Positions 34,472 to 46,975 of a stretch of 64,000 bases of DNA are shown here, piece after piece (positions within the stretch are counted from its first letter, which is position 1; each line of letters opens with the position of its first letter). This DNA comes from Isoetes taiwanensis (taxonomy: Eukaryota; Streptophyta; Lycopodiopsida; Isoetales; Isoetaceae). The position numbers and the translations under genes are program-made. The notes beneath the pieces were generated by a model. The model saw only the letters and a list, made by a program, of their open reading frames with translations. It did not search any database and had not been told where the DNA came from. Where the stretch lies: assembly GCA_021234155.1 (NCBI GenBank), contig JAJEKV010000004.1:13234716-13298715 (forward strand), in the 5' to 3' direction.

Positions 34472-34768
34472 ATGGATGTTAAAATTTTCACAATTCTCAA
34501 GCATGGCCCGAGATTTACCTGTGGTTTTCTATCAGGATCATCCTCAGAATTATGGAAATCTTTAGTAACCAATACTTTCTTTCCAGATTCCTTATTTCGG
34601 CAAGAGTATACCTTTGTTCCTAGCTGCGTTGAATTCAAAACAGAGATGCTTAATTCTTGGTTGGAGGAATTTATAGGTGACAGCAAGGTTTCAGCAACAG
34701 GAATTTTCAGAGTCAATTGTGATTGGGCAGAAGAAAAAATCATTGTGAAGGTTTACTCAGAGAATTAG
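34472..34768 (+). CDS. short ORF in the 5' region of the L1 element
   Basis: 98 codons from ATG 34472, with LFRQEYTFVPSCVEFKTEML and FRVNCDWAEEKIIVKVY. No recognised domain. It ends 222 nt before ORF1 and is in good reading condition. It could be an upstream ORF of the LINE RNA, part of a longer former ORF1, or chance. The overlapping minus-strand frame (34186-34743) crosses the element's border and is not element-specific. Confidence 0.35.
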   Translation: MDVKIFTILKHGPRFTCGFLSGSSSELWKSLVTNTFFPDSLFRQEYTFVPSCVEFKTEMLNSWLEEFIGDSKVSATGIFRVNCDWAEEKIIVKVYSEN

Positions 34769-34990
34769 AAAAAGTGTTGTAGCGCTTTCTTTAGATTTAC
34801 AGCAATTGAATGGTTTTTTGTTGCAAGAAATCATGAATCGGACAATCTTAGCTTCTGGTTTGGCAATCCGATCTCTTTTAGCTAATTGTGGTTCTTTCTA
34901 GTGGTCTCTTCTCATGTTTGTCTTTTTTTCCCCTTTTTCGTCATTCAATTTCGTCCAATTACTTTTGTTGTATCACCCTGAGCCTTTGTG

Positions 34991-37425
34991 ATGGCCTTTA
35001 ATTTCACAGAAAACCCTAAAAATTTAGCTTTTCTTCATTCTTTCGCCAATCTTTCCGCTCAAGAGCGAGCCTCTGTCCTCCAAAACTTAAATTCCTTTCA
35101 AGAGAAGCCTCAGGACACCATTCTCTTTGGGAATTTTGAAAATTTGTTTCCAGTCGACTCTGCAATGGATCCAATCTCGCATAAAGTCCCGTTCTGGGAT
35201 AATCTGTCTGCTGATCCTGATCATAGGGGTATTCTGCATCCTCTCGACCCAATCACTCAAGTCCCCCGGCCTTATGGAGTTTCAAGACGGCACCAGGAAA
35301 TACAGTCGGATGAAGAATTGGATGGCAGATTGCAAAGGACAAGACATCCCTATCTCCGAGAAAGAAAAATAAGACTCTATGATGGTATTTCTCTCAATCT
35401 TCCGATTGTTCATTCTAAAATTGATGCCTTGTCTCAATGTGCTGTCATAGTTAAGGTCCAAAAATGTGGTATTAAGCTTGACAAATTATGGGGTTATCTG
35501 CTTAACCTAAACAAAGGGATCATAATCCAAGCTGTTTACTGGCTCAACTTTCCTTATATCATGATTGAATGTGGGAATGCCAGATCAGCAAACTTCTTTC
35601 TTAATTATGGTCCCTTGACATTTGAGACCTCACAGTTAACCTTCCTGTAATGGCACCCGAAACTTGATATGGACCAAATGAATAATCTTTGTATTGCTTC
35701 TACATCCCTTTTCGGTCTTAATCTTATATACTGGGATGAAGAATGCTTCAAGCTTCTTTTTAATTCAATTGGCACCTACATCTCTACTGAATACTCCCCT
35801 TCGAGACCTCCAAGAGCCTTTGTCCAGTTAGACCTGTCCAAAGATATCCCTCTCTCAATTCCTTTTAAAGATGCCTTTGGAGTAGAATCATCATTAGCTC
35901 TTAGATGGTCTGGATTGCCTTCCCAATGCCAAAAATGTTTCCAAAGACATTTCTGGTACTCAGATTGTAAATCCTCAGCAGAACTTCAGCAAGATAGCAG
36001 ATTGAATGTGAATGCAGGTGAAAAAACAGGGGATCTCCCTCATAATAATGGAGGTAAAGTAAAGGAAAAGTCATCCAATGGGGATGTTACTCAGGAAAAT
36101 AGCATCAAGGAGTTGGAAACATTTCAGAAATTGCCAGAAAGTGAGAATTTCAAATGGACAAAGGTAAATGGCAGCTACAAGAGGATTCAGAAACAAAAAG
36201 CAGTAAGGGAACAATTGAAAGCCAAAGATAAAAGTCATGAAGACAACTCCTTCTCATATAAGAGAAGTAATGGAATTACAATTGGGGAACCAAAACTTCT
36301 GGTCAAAGGGGTCATACCAGAAAAAGCAAAACAGGCCACTCATGATCTATGTTTGACATTGACCAACATCATCAAGGATGCCAAAAGTCAAGATAAGGGT
36401 CAATGCTCCTACAGTCTAATGGACTACCCCATCAAAAACATAAGCAAAGATGGGTCATTAACTATGAAATCTCAAGGCAAAGCTAAGCAAAAGATGAATC
36501 CTACTCCAAGGATTTCACAGACTTCTTCCACTCATTCAGCAAGTCTGTCCCAGCTAAAAGTACCTTCTAATGTGCCTCCTGGTCATTTGGGTATGGGTTT
36601 GACTAAACCCACAATTCAAACCAATGATGTCATTTACATGGATAATCGGCAACATCAAGATAATCAGCAACATCAAGATAATCAGGTTCAACATCAAACT
36701 GATCAAACTGATCTGCATATCGACTGTCAAAACCCTTTTCAGGTATTATCTGACCTAAACAATAATCTAGATTTAGATTTAGATAAGAGCAGAGAATGTT
36801 TACCTTCACCTGCCATTCCACCATCACATCCTTACGAGAGGGCGCCATAGCACATAATTTTATTTCACTCATTCCTCCCTTTCAGTCCTCTCTCCCATCC
36901 CTCATTGATCTGGACTCACCAATTGTGGAAGAACCTTTCAGTCCTCCAAGAATATCTAGTAAGGTGGCAGATCAGCTAGCTTCCTTGCAAATGCAAATGG
37001 TTCATGACACAGCAGATCAAGGTCTCTCTAAAGATACTGAGCTCAAAGGGATAGCTACTTCTGACTTTGTTCCTGAGACTCCAGAGGATAAACAAGAGCA
37101 AATGGAGCTTCAAGAAAATTCAAGGCAAGTATTAGATTCTATCTTATTAAATACTCTTGATAATAACTCTATGTTTCACTTTTATCCTGGTGGTTGCTCT
37201 GACTATAGTGATTGTGAAGATTATGTAAATGATAAAGAAAATTGGAGTAAGGAGGATTATCTTATTGATAGCACAGTTAATTTATCTAAGCCTGATTCTG
37301 ATCTTCCTAGTAAGAAACATGCTAAAAAAGCCAGGAATAACATAGGGAAGACCCTATCAGGTATGAATAAGACTCCTGCCCAAAATACCAGGAGCAAAAA
37401 GAAATCTAAAATATCCAGAATTTGA
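34991..37425 (+). pseudogene. L1 ORF1 (gag-like, DUF4283-like plus zinc-knuckle-like)
   Basis: ORF1 proteins coat LINE RNA. From ATG 34991 the frame has a TAA at 35648-35650 but continues in the same frame to 36850. It then shifts near 36830 into the frame ending at 37425 (about 810 codons in all). The globular part, with VKVQKCGIKLDKLWGYLLNL, IMIECGNARSANFFLNYG and RPPRAFVQLDLSKDIP, fits plant LINE ORF1. It is followed by CQKCFQRHFWYSDC (CX2CX3HX5C, a shifted version of the usual CX2CX4HX4C). The C-terminal third is Lys/Ser-rich (RSKKKSKISRI) with a short His/Gln repeat near 36645-36700. One stop and one frame change make it non-functional as it stands. Confidence 0.85.
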
Positions 37426-37455
37426 CTTCCCTGCTTGCCCTTTCTCTTTTTGGAT

Positions 37456-40400
37456 ATGAAGATTTTATCCTGGAACCTTAGAGGCATCAAAGGTCCTCTT
37501 AAAAGGAGACGAGCCATTGCTCAGATCAAGTTATACAATGCTGACATAATTCTTCTTCAAGAGATTAAGTTGCCATCTTTTGAATGTAGCAATCTAGGTG
37601 AATGGATCCACCCAAACTCCTCCTCTGTTTGGATTGAGTCTGTTGGAACTAATGGTGGTCTTGCCATAATATAGAAAAGTGATATCACTCATATCACTAT
37701 TCATAATGGTCCCTCTAAAACTTGGCAAGCTGTCATTCTCTCCATCTCCAATTCCATCTTTGGGGTTGTTAATGTCTATGCTCCTACTTCTCCAAGTGAT
37801 AGAGAACCTGTTTGGAATGAGATTAATTCATGGTTATGCACCCAAAATTTGGATAATTGGATCCTTGCTGGTGACTTTAATAATACACCCTCCTGGGAAT
37901 TAAAGTTAGGGAATAAGATCAATATGACTAGATCTGAAAAACAGGCCTGGGATTCTCTGTTAAATGACAATGGTCTGATCTACATCCCATCTTCCACTGC
38001 TTCTTATACCTGGTCCAATAAGCAGAAAGACAAAGCCCGTGTGTACTGCACTTTGGATAGATTTTATGTGTCCAACCCTGCCACCTCTTTCTGGGACAAT
38101 AGCTATGTTTCTAGTGATGAAGGAACCTCCATCTCTGATCATCAACCTCAGTTTCTCCACACTTCTCATGTCACCAAAATCCAGAGGCAAGGAAGTACTC
38201 CTTACAAATTCAATATCTCTCTTTTAGACAATGAGAACTTTTGCTCTCAATTTATTGCCTTCTATGAGGATCTAACTGAGAGAATGAATAATTTGGCTGC
38301 TAATAATGGAAATAGGCAGCAAAAGAATACCTTCTACTCTAAAATCAAAGCTGTGAAGTCCTGGATTAAAACATGGTCTAAAACCATGCACCTTAATTGC
38401 TGTGAGGAAAGAAATCAACTTCTAATGTTCATGAAAGATATCAGATCTTTACTTCAGCAGGATCCTACAAATTTAAATCTGCAGATAGGTGAGGAGATTT
38501 TGGAAAGGAAAATTAGAAGCATCGAAGAGATTGAGGCCAAGGGCTCTGCTATCAGATGTAAGATAAAGTACACCAATAAAATGGACTCTGGTAGCTCTAA
38601 ATTTTTCTTTAGGGTAGCTAAGAGTAGAGTGTTGAGAAATTCTATATCTGAGGTGATTGATGACAATGGTACCATGCAGTCTTCTCATTCTGACATTGCC
38701 ACTTTTTTCAAGCATAAATATATGGACATTTTCCAGAATAAACCTATTCCACCTAATGACTTGGTAGAGGCAAATGATTTTAAAGATATAGTGAATAATA
38801 TTTTGCCTTCTGCTCCTGAAGTGATGAATGATTCCATGGTTACTCCTCCTTCTCAGCAAGAAATTCTTTCCTCTCTGTCTTCCTTCAGCAAGGGTAAATC
38901 TCCTGGTCCAGATGGCTTACCTGCTGAGTTCTATATTAAGTTCTGGGATATTATCAAATGTGATCTTACCTCCATGGTTCATGAATTTTGGAATAATGAT
39001 TATCTTCAGACCTCCATTGCTAGTGGTTTCATCTCTTTGATTCCAAAAGTTGATCATCCCTGTAAATTTCAAGATTGGAGGCCCATTTCTCTTACCAACA
39101 CTACTTATAAGTTGTGTGCCAAGATCATTGCTCTCAGAATTAACAGCTTCTTGCAGAGAAATATTAGTCCAAGTCAATCAGCCTTTCTTCCTAATAGATA
39201 TATTCTTGACAATTATGTGGCTGCTATGGAGGGTTTGCATTGGAATAAAATTTCTAATCAAAATTGCATTCTTCTCAAGCTGGACTTCAAAAGAGCCTTT
39301 GATTCAGTTAGATGGGATTTCCTAGAGTTTGCTATGGCCAAACTTGGTTTCCATCCCAAGCTCATTAATCTTATTCTTGGTCTAAATCTGAGATCTAAGT
39401 CTGCTATTCTTATTAATGGTGTGCCTTCGGGATTCTTCTCCTTATCTTGTGGTGTTAGGCAAGGTTGCCCTCTTGCCCCATATCTTTTCCTGGTAGCAGC
39501 TGAACTTTTATCCAAAGTCATTTCCTATTATCAGGATAATGGCTTAATCAGAGGCCTCAAGCTTCCAGACTCAGATGATTATCTTACTATGCTTCAATAT
39601 GCTGATGACACCTTCTCATTTCTTCATGCTGATCTGGCCAATATTGATTACTTCCTTAATGTAATCAATAAATTTTCAGCTGCTTCTGGTATCTATCTTA
39701 ATATCAACAAAAGCCTTATTATAGGAGATATTCCTGATCATCAATTGCTTGGTATTAATGTTCTCCCATCTGGTCAAGCTACTAAACTCTTGGGGATGCC
39801 TTTATCTTTAGATCATAGCTTAAAAGGTCTTTGGGATCCTATTATTCAAAGAATAAAGAAAAAGCTGAATAACTACAGGAATTACCTCACTCTAGCTGGC
39901 AGGACCATTATAGCAAATTCTGTCCTTGCAAGCTCTCATGTTTACTTCTCCACTGCTCTTGTTGCACCTAAATGTGTTTACATGGATCTAGAGAAAATTA
40001 TCAGGAATTTCATTTGGAAAGGTAGTCATCTAGTCAACTGGAACTCCATATGTAAACCAAAAAGTTTTGGAGGTCTTGGCTGCAAAAATCTCTTCCTCCA
40101 AGCTCAATCTCTTGCAGGTAAATTTGTCTGGAAGGCTATTTATGGAAATCAATCTCCAGCCTACAAATTTGTCAGATTCTGGATCAATCAAAGTCGTCCT
40201 TCTGGTCACCCATCTATTCAACACTTATTGCCTAATTCTGCTTTCATTCATCTGAAAATTGCTCCCAACACCTCTCCTCTAATGAGTAATATGATTAAAG
40301 CTTGGAATTCCATTTCTCAGCATTTTCAGTTCATCTCTGCTGATATGCTTCATTGTGATATGCCTATTTTTTGGAACCCTATCTTAGCTGATCAAAACTC

Positions 40401-41280
40401 TACTTTTCTGGCCATCAAGCATCCCAAAATCTGTAAGAAATGGCATGATGCTGGGCTTTACTTCATCAGAGATCTGTTTGTTGGAGATAGAATTATCTCT
40501 TGGACTGCTTTAAAAAACATTATTAGAGGTACCTTCTCTGATAGAAAGGTCTATTCTCTTATCAAGCCTTTTCTCTCTAATCTTTCTCCTAACTCTGGAA
40601 GAGGAGACTGGTCTTTGAATGGTAAATTTGACTATAAAGTGAAAAATGTGTATACTGCCATAGCCTCTGGTCCTATAGACATCAAAGCAATGGCTAAATG
40701 GGGTATTAATCATGATCAACTTAAAATTCTTTTCAAGAATGTTTGGAATTCCTATTGCCCTCCTAAAATCTCCTATTTCATATGGCTTGTTGCTAATGGC
40801 AGTCTTAATAATTTACATTCTATGTCTAAGAGATATCCAAATATTATGGCTAATTGTCCTTTAAGATGTAATGCTGTTGAAGATATGATTCATATCTTTT
40901 GCTGTGACAAGTTGACTGGTTTCTAGAATTGGATTGCTGATAAATTTGGTATTTTGTATGATGGGAATTTTCTTTCTTTCATCCAAAACAATGATAGCTT
41001 CAAAAACACAGTCATTTTCATTGCTCTCTGGAATATTTGGAAAGCTAGAAACTGTGTATTGTTTGGAAAGAAAAGGCCCTCTATTTTTTGGATTAAGATG
41101 AATTTCCAATTTGACTTTGAGACTATTGCCACTGCTCATAAAAACAAAAACATTGGAGCTAACAATGACAGGAACTGGGAGAATCATGGCGCTTTTAGGG
41201 GTCACTATAATTTATTTGCTTCCAATCTAAATGTGGTGGATTCTAATGCTTTTCTCTCGGATGATTCTAGAATATCTTAA
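37456..41280 (+). pseudogene. L1 ORF2: APE endonuclease and reverse transcriptase
   Basis: ATG 37456 starts MKILSWNLRGIKG, 30 nt after ORF1. The endonuclease spans about residues 1-235 with LLQEIKLP (catalytic Glu), GDFNNTP and SDHQP. The RT follows with KGKSPGPDGLPAEFY, KLDFKRAFDSVRWDF (Asp of motif A), GVRQGCPLAPYLFLV and LQYADDTFSF, where YADD is intact (39598-39609). The C-terminal Cys-His zf-RVT region (CPLRCNAVEDMIHIFCCDK) lies near 40858-40915. The frame is continuous for 1,275 codons except TAG at 37672-37674 and at 40924-40926; the latter sits where related proteins have a Trp. The enzyme would nick DNA and copy its RNA at the target site. Confidence 0.95.
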
Positions 41281-42064
41281 CTTTTTGCGTGGAGAGGGAG
41301 CTCGGAAATTTGATGACGTCTCGCCTTATAGCCAAGGTTCCAAAGATAAGGTCATGAAGAATGATTTGGCTACTTCCATGGAATCCTTCCTTATGAAGAA
41401 AGGACACAACAGATATCTGAAAGAGAGTGAAGATCTTTGGGCATCCATATTCTGCAGGGAAGTGGTACAGATCCATTGTCTTTGGGCTTTTCTGGCCAAT
41501 AATAACTTCATCCTCACAGAAAGGTAGTTGATCAGATATAGAACCATGTATTACAATCATAAACTCCTAGTTGATCTGTATGGTTCCCTGCTGATACTTC
41601 TGGAGGACAAGGACAAATTTCAGCTCTTCTACACCAACAATTGGGGTCCAAATCAGTACTACTTCGGATCCACAGACCCATTCAATGCCTATTTCAATGA
41701 CATTTTCTTCTCTGATCAATGATCTTCACATCTTTAGCCTTTTCCTAAATATGCCTCTGCTCTTATCTAATCTTCATCTGGTTTGTTTTTGGGAAGGATT
41801 GTACTTTTTGCAGGTTTTTTCGGTTTATGCAGAGCTTCAGTTTCATCTATTTGGGGCTCCATCGAACTGTTCATATTTGGGAGCTTATTGTCTATTGGCA
41901 CATTGTTGTTAACATTCTGTCCTTCTATTTTTGTGCTAGAGCTCATAATCCATAATATGAAGCTCTATGCTGATCATCTTCTTTCTCATGTGCTTCTCTA
42001 TAAAGCACATTCATGCTATGTTCTTGAGATTCTATAATTAATGACAAAACCATCTCTTGCTTTC
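41281..42064 (+). other. 3' UTR of the L1 element
   Basis: About 780 bp between ORF2 and the poly(A). Short frames on both strands here show no domain. Confidence 0.7.
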
Positions 42065-42088
42065 AAAAAAAAAAAAAAAAAAAAAAAA

Positions 42089-42103
42089 GAGATTGAGTTG
42101 AGT
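42089..42103. repeat. target-site duplication, right copy (L1 ending 42088)
   Basis: GAGATTGAGTTGAGT directly follows the A-run and pairs with 34237-34253. Confidence 0.9.
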
Positions 42104-42360
42104 TGTGGGAGTTTATGATCCGAAGTCTTTAAAATTTATTGGATTCTTGTGAGGCGCTAAGGAGATGAGGATCATGCTAGTTTTTCCTCTGCATTAAAGC
42201 AAGTACGTGAGAAAGAATTAGGTCAGAGTAGTAAAAACTCAAATAGAAGCAACTACATAGACCTAGAGCCTTGTCATCCTCTGTTTTTTACTATTTATCT
42301 CTTGCCAGTTGTCTATTTTTATCAGTGTTCGTAGTATAGAGCGCCATCCGCTGAGAAGCC

Positions 42361-43236
42361 ATGGCAAGAACTAAGCAAACCGCAAGGATCCATCCAGGTG
42401 GTGTAAGGCCAGGTGATTACATTAGTCTGCCTCCTTCATCCACATCTGAATCTGAAGTCTCTGATAGAGATTCCCCTCCTCCGACCATGCCTAACAGAAG
42501 ATTCGGAAAAGATATCCGCATGACAGACGGTGGGGGCAGCAGCTCGACAGTAAGTAGGGAGGTGCACTCCAGTTCGGAGACGGAGGATGAAAATGTGAGA
42601 GATCGCCGAGCAGATTATGACGCCGGATTAATTATTGGGCAGCCGCCTCCTCTTGCTCTTCCTGCTCCTCCTGCTCTTCCTGTGGATAGGACCTTCAAAT
42701 CAAAGGAGGAGGCCCAACACCAGAAAGGGGAAGGCGACCAGAAATGTGAGGAGACGGCCGGAAGAGTCGGCCGAGCAACAGCCTCCAAATGCTGGGGTGA
42801 GGAGACGGCCGGAAGAGTCGGCCGAGGAACAGCCTGCAAATGCTGGGGTGGGTGAGGGTAGTGGCCGGAAGCAGAAGACGAAGCCTGGCATTAAAGTGCT
42901 TCGCGAGATTAAGAAGTATCAGAAGAGCACTGAGATGGTCATTCCGCATCTCCCATTTGCCAGGTCGTGAAAGAGATTCTGCAAGAGTGTGGTGTGATAC
43001 ATCATACCAGTTATAGAATTCAAGCAACTGCCTTAAATGCTCTTCAAATGGCTTCGGAAGTAGTTGGTGTCGGTCTGTTCGAGGACTCGCAGCTTGCAGC
43101 AATACATGCCAAGCAGGTGACTGTCATGCCCAAGGACATGCGCCTGGTCTTACGCATAAGGGATCCCGATTACTATGGCCAAAATTTTATGGCTGACTAC
43201 AACAAGAAGAAAGCCCCCCCAGAAAAAAGGTCGTGA
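42361..43236 (+). pseudogene. divergent histone H3 (CENH3-like) with expanded tail, frameshifted
   Basis: ATG 42361 in a good context (GCCATGGC) gives MARTKQTAR, the H3 N-terminus. An unusual tail of about 175 residues follows, rich in Ser, Pro and acidic residues, with a duplicated 17-residue unit. The histone fold is clear: [20 protein letters not shown], then VKEILQEC...[32 protein letters not shown] and [11 protein letters not shown]. Loop 1 (between LQE and the RIQ helix) is four residues longer than in canonical H3, a CENH3 hallmark. A C-terminal extension ([17 protein letters not shown]...) is also unusual. Two frame changes interrupt it: between about 42650 and 42690, and one missing base at about 42965. 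No intron that restores the frame was seen. It could be a decayed CENH3 copy, an intronless retrocopy, or a gene with sequencing errors. Confidence 0.8.
42746..42847 (+). repeat. 51-bp in-frame tandem duplication in the H3 tail
   Basis: Units 42746-42796 and 42797-42847 encode VRRRPEESAEQQPPNAG and a variant with two residue changes, in the histone-fold frame. The 51-bp period preserves the frame. Confidence 0.95.
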
Positions 43237-44430
43237 AGTGCCTTTGTGTTTTTTTTATATGTATTATATTCTTTAATGTAATGACTTTATAAGCTTAATC
43301 TCTTTGTTTGCCGTTGTCAACTCAATGCATGTGTTAAGTCTGGAACATACATGGTATTGAAGTCAACTACTACATTTAAAATTGGGAAATCAAAAGAACT
43401 ATAGATTATCAAATAAGTCATTTTGTGTAGCAAAATCACATAAATCCTTCGTCAATAATCCTTACAAGGAAATGCAAAATGGACTTACTTAGTTATCTCT
43501 TCAACCTCGGCTTCTTTCCTTGTGGAAACATCATTTCGAAGCATCAACTCCATAGCCATACCAAAACATCTAAGAGTGTAATAACTTTGTTAGAAAAGGA
43601 AGATTTGTTAGAAACAAGGGGAAATAGGTTGATAGAGTAGAACATGCACACATTGTGAAATGCATATTTAGAACTATGATTTGCTATGCAAGAAAGATAA
43701 AAATTCATGCTATCATGCCTTTAAGCTCAAATCCTGGAACTCGGCAGACATTTTGCCATTTTAATTTCACAATGCCGCATCATGCTCGAAGGATTTGAGT
43801 TGTTTTCCTACTAACATACACATACAAATTCCTCTTCATCCCATGCTCAATTTTAATTTTTCATTGTACAACTAGCTTCAACAACAGAGATATCTCTAGC
43901 AACCAAATGGGAGTCATTGAGGATGAATCTCATACCCTTCAAAGTTGCCCAGCATATGATCAAATTCGGACGCGCTATGTTGAGTTGGTCAGGCCTGGCC
44001 AGCCGTTACATGTGACATTGAGCACAGCATCCGTACGGGTCCCATAGGCCGATTGGCCTCAGTGGACGATAAAACATCATTCTCATTCTCAACTTTGTTT
44101 TGCTACTATGGATTATTATATTGATGTGATTTGAATTAAGCCAAATAGGAAGAGGTGTGGAAATGTCCACAAATAATTATCGCTAATCCAAAAAGAAGAT
44201 ATTTTAAGTAACATAGTCATTGTTATGAGGCGCAATTTTCCAAATCTAACTGCCCAGTCTTTTATGTTGCCATTCAATATTCTCGATCAAAAAAAAAAAA
44301 AAATTAGCAAGCGTGCATATTCTCCAAGGGACCCATAGCAATATCTTTAGGATGCCAACCTAGAACAATATCCCAACCGACGTTTGAAGACATATAAATC
44401 CTAGTTTCACAGAATACATAAACTGGAGGT
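43237..44430. other. intergenic; A-run at 44289-44303
   Basis: No gene is recognised. The 15-A run may be the tail of an old retroposon, but no matching body or duplication was found. Confidence 0.4.
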
Positions 44431-44439
44431 CTCTAGGTT

Positions 44440-46700
44440 GTGGGGCCTATACAAATTGGAAGGGCATTTGGACAACTGCCTTTAGCCGACGTCGTAGGAT
44501 CGAGGGCATAGTGGATGCACTCGCAACAATCAAATCTTTTGTGAAACAGCGGGGCCGACAGTCCGCAGCAGCAGATCGTGCTTACTACATATGTTGTATC
44601 AGGATCTCCTTCGCTCTCGGCACGGTCTTCTCCCAGGCATTCATAAGCATCACATATTAGCACAAATTCAAGCTTTAGAAGAGGAACAGATCCAACAGGC
44701 AACGATCAATGTTATGTTGCAGTGGTTCTGTGAGGGTGACCGTTGTATAGGCTTCTTCTTTCGCATAGCTAAGAGACGTCGCATGAGTCGGCCATGTCAT
44801 CCTCAGTACTCTTGCAGCCAACAGAGCTCAAAAAGCATTTGCATGACCACTTTCAAGCATTTTTTGCTGAAAAACATCTGCCCTTTCAGTTGAAAATGCG
44901 AGATGCAATTCTATCTAGGGTATCTCCCATCATTTCTGAGGCAATGTCCAGCGATAGAGGTTGCTATAACTGCTACTGATCAGAGTTCGACAGTATTTTA
45001 ACTTAAAAAGGGAAGTGCCCATAGCTGGATGGTATACCAATTGAGTTCTTTCAAGAATATTGGGAGTGGTTGGAGCCAGATGTATTTGACATTTTTTGTG
45101 ACTTCCGTCAGTCCACTCCCTGGACAAAATTTTGAATACATGTGCCATCTCACTGATCAACAAGATCAAAGATCCCCAGACTATCGCAGATTGGTGACCC
45201 ATCACTTTATTATCATCAGTATATAAAATATATGCTAAGGCATTTGCAGAGAGGGTGAAGGGCATTTTGGCTGAGTCCATTTCTACAATGCAGTCAGGAT
45301 ATCTCCCGAGAAGGTGCATTCTTAATAATATGGTTGCTGCATATGAAGGCATCTATTGGGCATGTCGGTGAAATCATCATGTTGTGTATCTTAAATTTGA
45401 TTTTGCGAAAACATATGACAGTGTGAACTGGGAGTTTATGCGCCTGTGTATGCTCAGATTGGGATTCGGGCAGTAATTCATGTCAGACATCATGAAATTG
45501 CATCTCTCTGCCCGAGCTATTGTTCTCTTTCATGGTGAGCCATCATCGTCTTCCCACTTGGTCGAGGTATTCGTCAGGGATGTCCTTTAGCACCACTCCT
45601 TTTCACGATTGTCGCGGAGATGCTATCGCAATTATTTGTTGTTGCATCAGTGGAGGGGATCCTTCAAGGTCTCGCTATGGAGGATGGTATACAGGAAGTT
45701 TGCAATTAATATGCTGGTGACATGTTTCTCTTTCTCATCGCTAACTCCGAGAACCTTGAAGCTGCAAAACTTCTTTTAGACACATTCTCTTTGGCTTCCG
45801 GTGTATTGGTAGGTTGGTAAAAGTGTACGGCCTTATGGATATTAGACACTCAAATTCCGGCATGTCTTCATGATTATCCATAGAAGCTTCTTGCTTATGG
45901 ATAGGCCAAAAGCTACTTGGAATTCCTGTGTTGGTGCAGGACCAACATGGGCAGAAATTATTAAGGATTTGGAGAAACATTTATTCTGGTGGTCAACTGC
46001 AAAGTTATCCCTCGCTGGTCGTATTACAGTTGCTAAATTAGTGCTCAGCAGTACCCATTTGTATATGGCTCCCTTATTGCTAGCCCCACAGGTTACAATG
46101 TGGGAGCTCATTGCAATAGTCCAAAATTTCATATAGGTTGGCACAGAGGAGGGTGCAGTGGTTAAGGTTGTCTGGTCTAAATGCATCCTCTCTAAGTGGG
46201 CAGGTGGCATAGGTATGATTGACTTCTTACTGCAGAGTAAGGTCCTCATCTCAAAATTCATTTGGAGGGTCCTGAATGGTGAAGATAACTCTCCTGGCCT
46301 TCGCTTTCTCAATCAATCTCTCGTTCATTGTACTCTTCTAGGCAAGAAGGCAGTCAAACCAGTTCTTCCCTGGGCTCTGGTGGTCTAGGCCACAAGATAA
46401 CAGCAGTCAGATGTTATAACGGTGGAGTTGGCTGGCATGGAACAATGGCAAGGGTAGTCGACTCCATCCGCCCCTCCTGTGCATACTTTGCAGATAGATC
46501 GAAAAGCTTCTTGTCTCGATTGTAGCCTGCCGGAGACGTAATCCTAAGGCTACTCCAAGGTTTCATCTCCCTTGGTCTGAGGAGGCAGGAAGGCTGCTCC
46601 TTCTAAGAGGTATCTTGTCGTAGCAGATAGCTAGAGAGACGAGGCTGCCCCTGCTCATACTCAACTTAACCTCGCTGGGATGACGCATCACTTAAGAGGG
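44440..46700 (+). mobile_element. very old L1-type LINE relic (RT region)
   Basis: Pieces in several frames can be lined up with a plant LINE ORF2. These are IQALEEEQIQQATINVMLQW and GFFFRIAKRRRMS (linker before RT), LPRRCILNNMVAAYEGIYWA, VYLKFDFAKTYDSVNWEFM (motif A) and a motif-B remnant (IRQGCPLAPLLFTI, about 45570-45610). Also present are YAGD-type motif C (about 45709-45722) and VVWSKCILSKWAGGIGMIDF (thumb/C-terminal). Many stops and indels break it, far more than in the other two L1 copies, and neither end nor a tail is identifiable. It represents a different subfamily from the 34.3-kb element. Confidence 0.75.
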
Positions 46701-46975
46701 GTCAAACCCATATCTTGCCCTCTCGCAGTGACAAGATATTAGGCCTAGCTTGCTATGGATCTGTGGCAGATAAGCATATCCTGGATCCCTCTGCAATCGG
46801 AACAAGTCCCCTATTCTAAGCCAGTCAAAGCCCTAGGCCCATGATCAACAGGCTCTCTATGCACAGGCCTCATTGTAATGGGAATTACAGAGGTCTAACT
46901 ACTAGGATTATACTACTCATGGCTCCTAGGTCTCCACCACCTTTACCCCCATACACAAGAGGTGCAAAACAAAGT

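Larger units (their letters stand above)
34254..42088 (+). mobile_element. full-length L1-type LINE with poly(A) tail
   Basis: A 7.8-kb element bounded by a 15-17-bp target-site duplication and ending in 24 A residues (42065-42088). Layout: 5' region with a 98-codon ORF, ORF1 (34991-37425), ORF2 with endonuclease, RT and C-terminal part (37456-41280), then a ~780-bp 3' UTR. Visible lesions are few: one stop and one frame change in ORF1 and two stops in ORF2. It is therefore a fairly young insertion, now inactive. It sits 258 bp upstream (from its right TSD) of the H3-like start codon. Confidence 0.95.

Noticed and set aside
34186-34743. Minus-strand frame of 185 codons
   Set aside because: It crosses the left border of the L1 insertion (34253/34254), so it cannot be an old gene, and no domain was seen.
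42695-43102. Minus-strand frame of 135 codons
   Set aside because: Antisense to the H3-like sequence; the repeated part merely mirrors the 51-bp duplication.
42361-43236. Intact intron-containing H3 gene
   Set aside because: No GT-AG pair of sensible length reconciles the two frame changes; the second is explained by one missing base.
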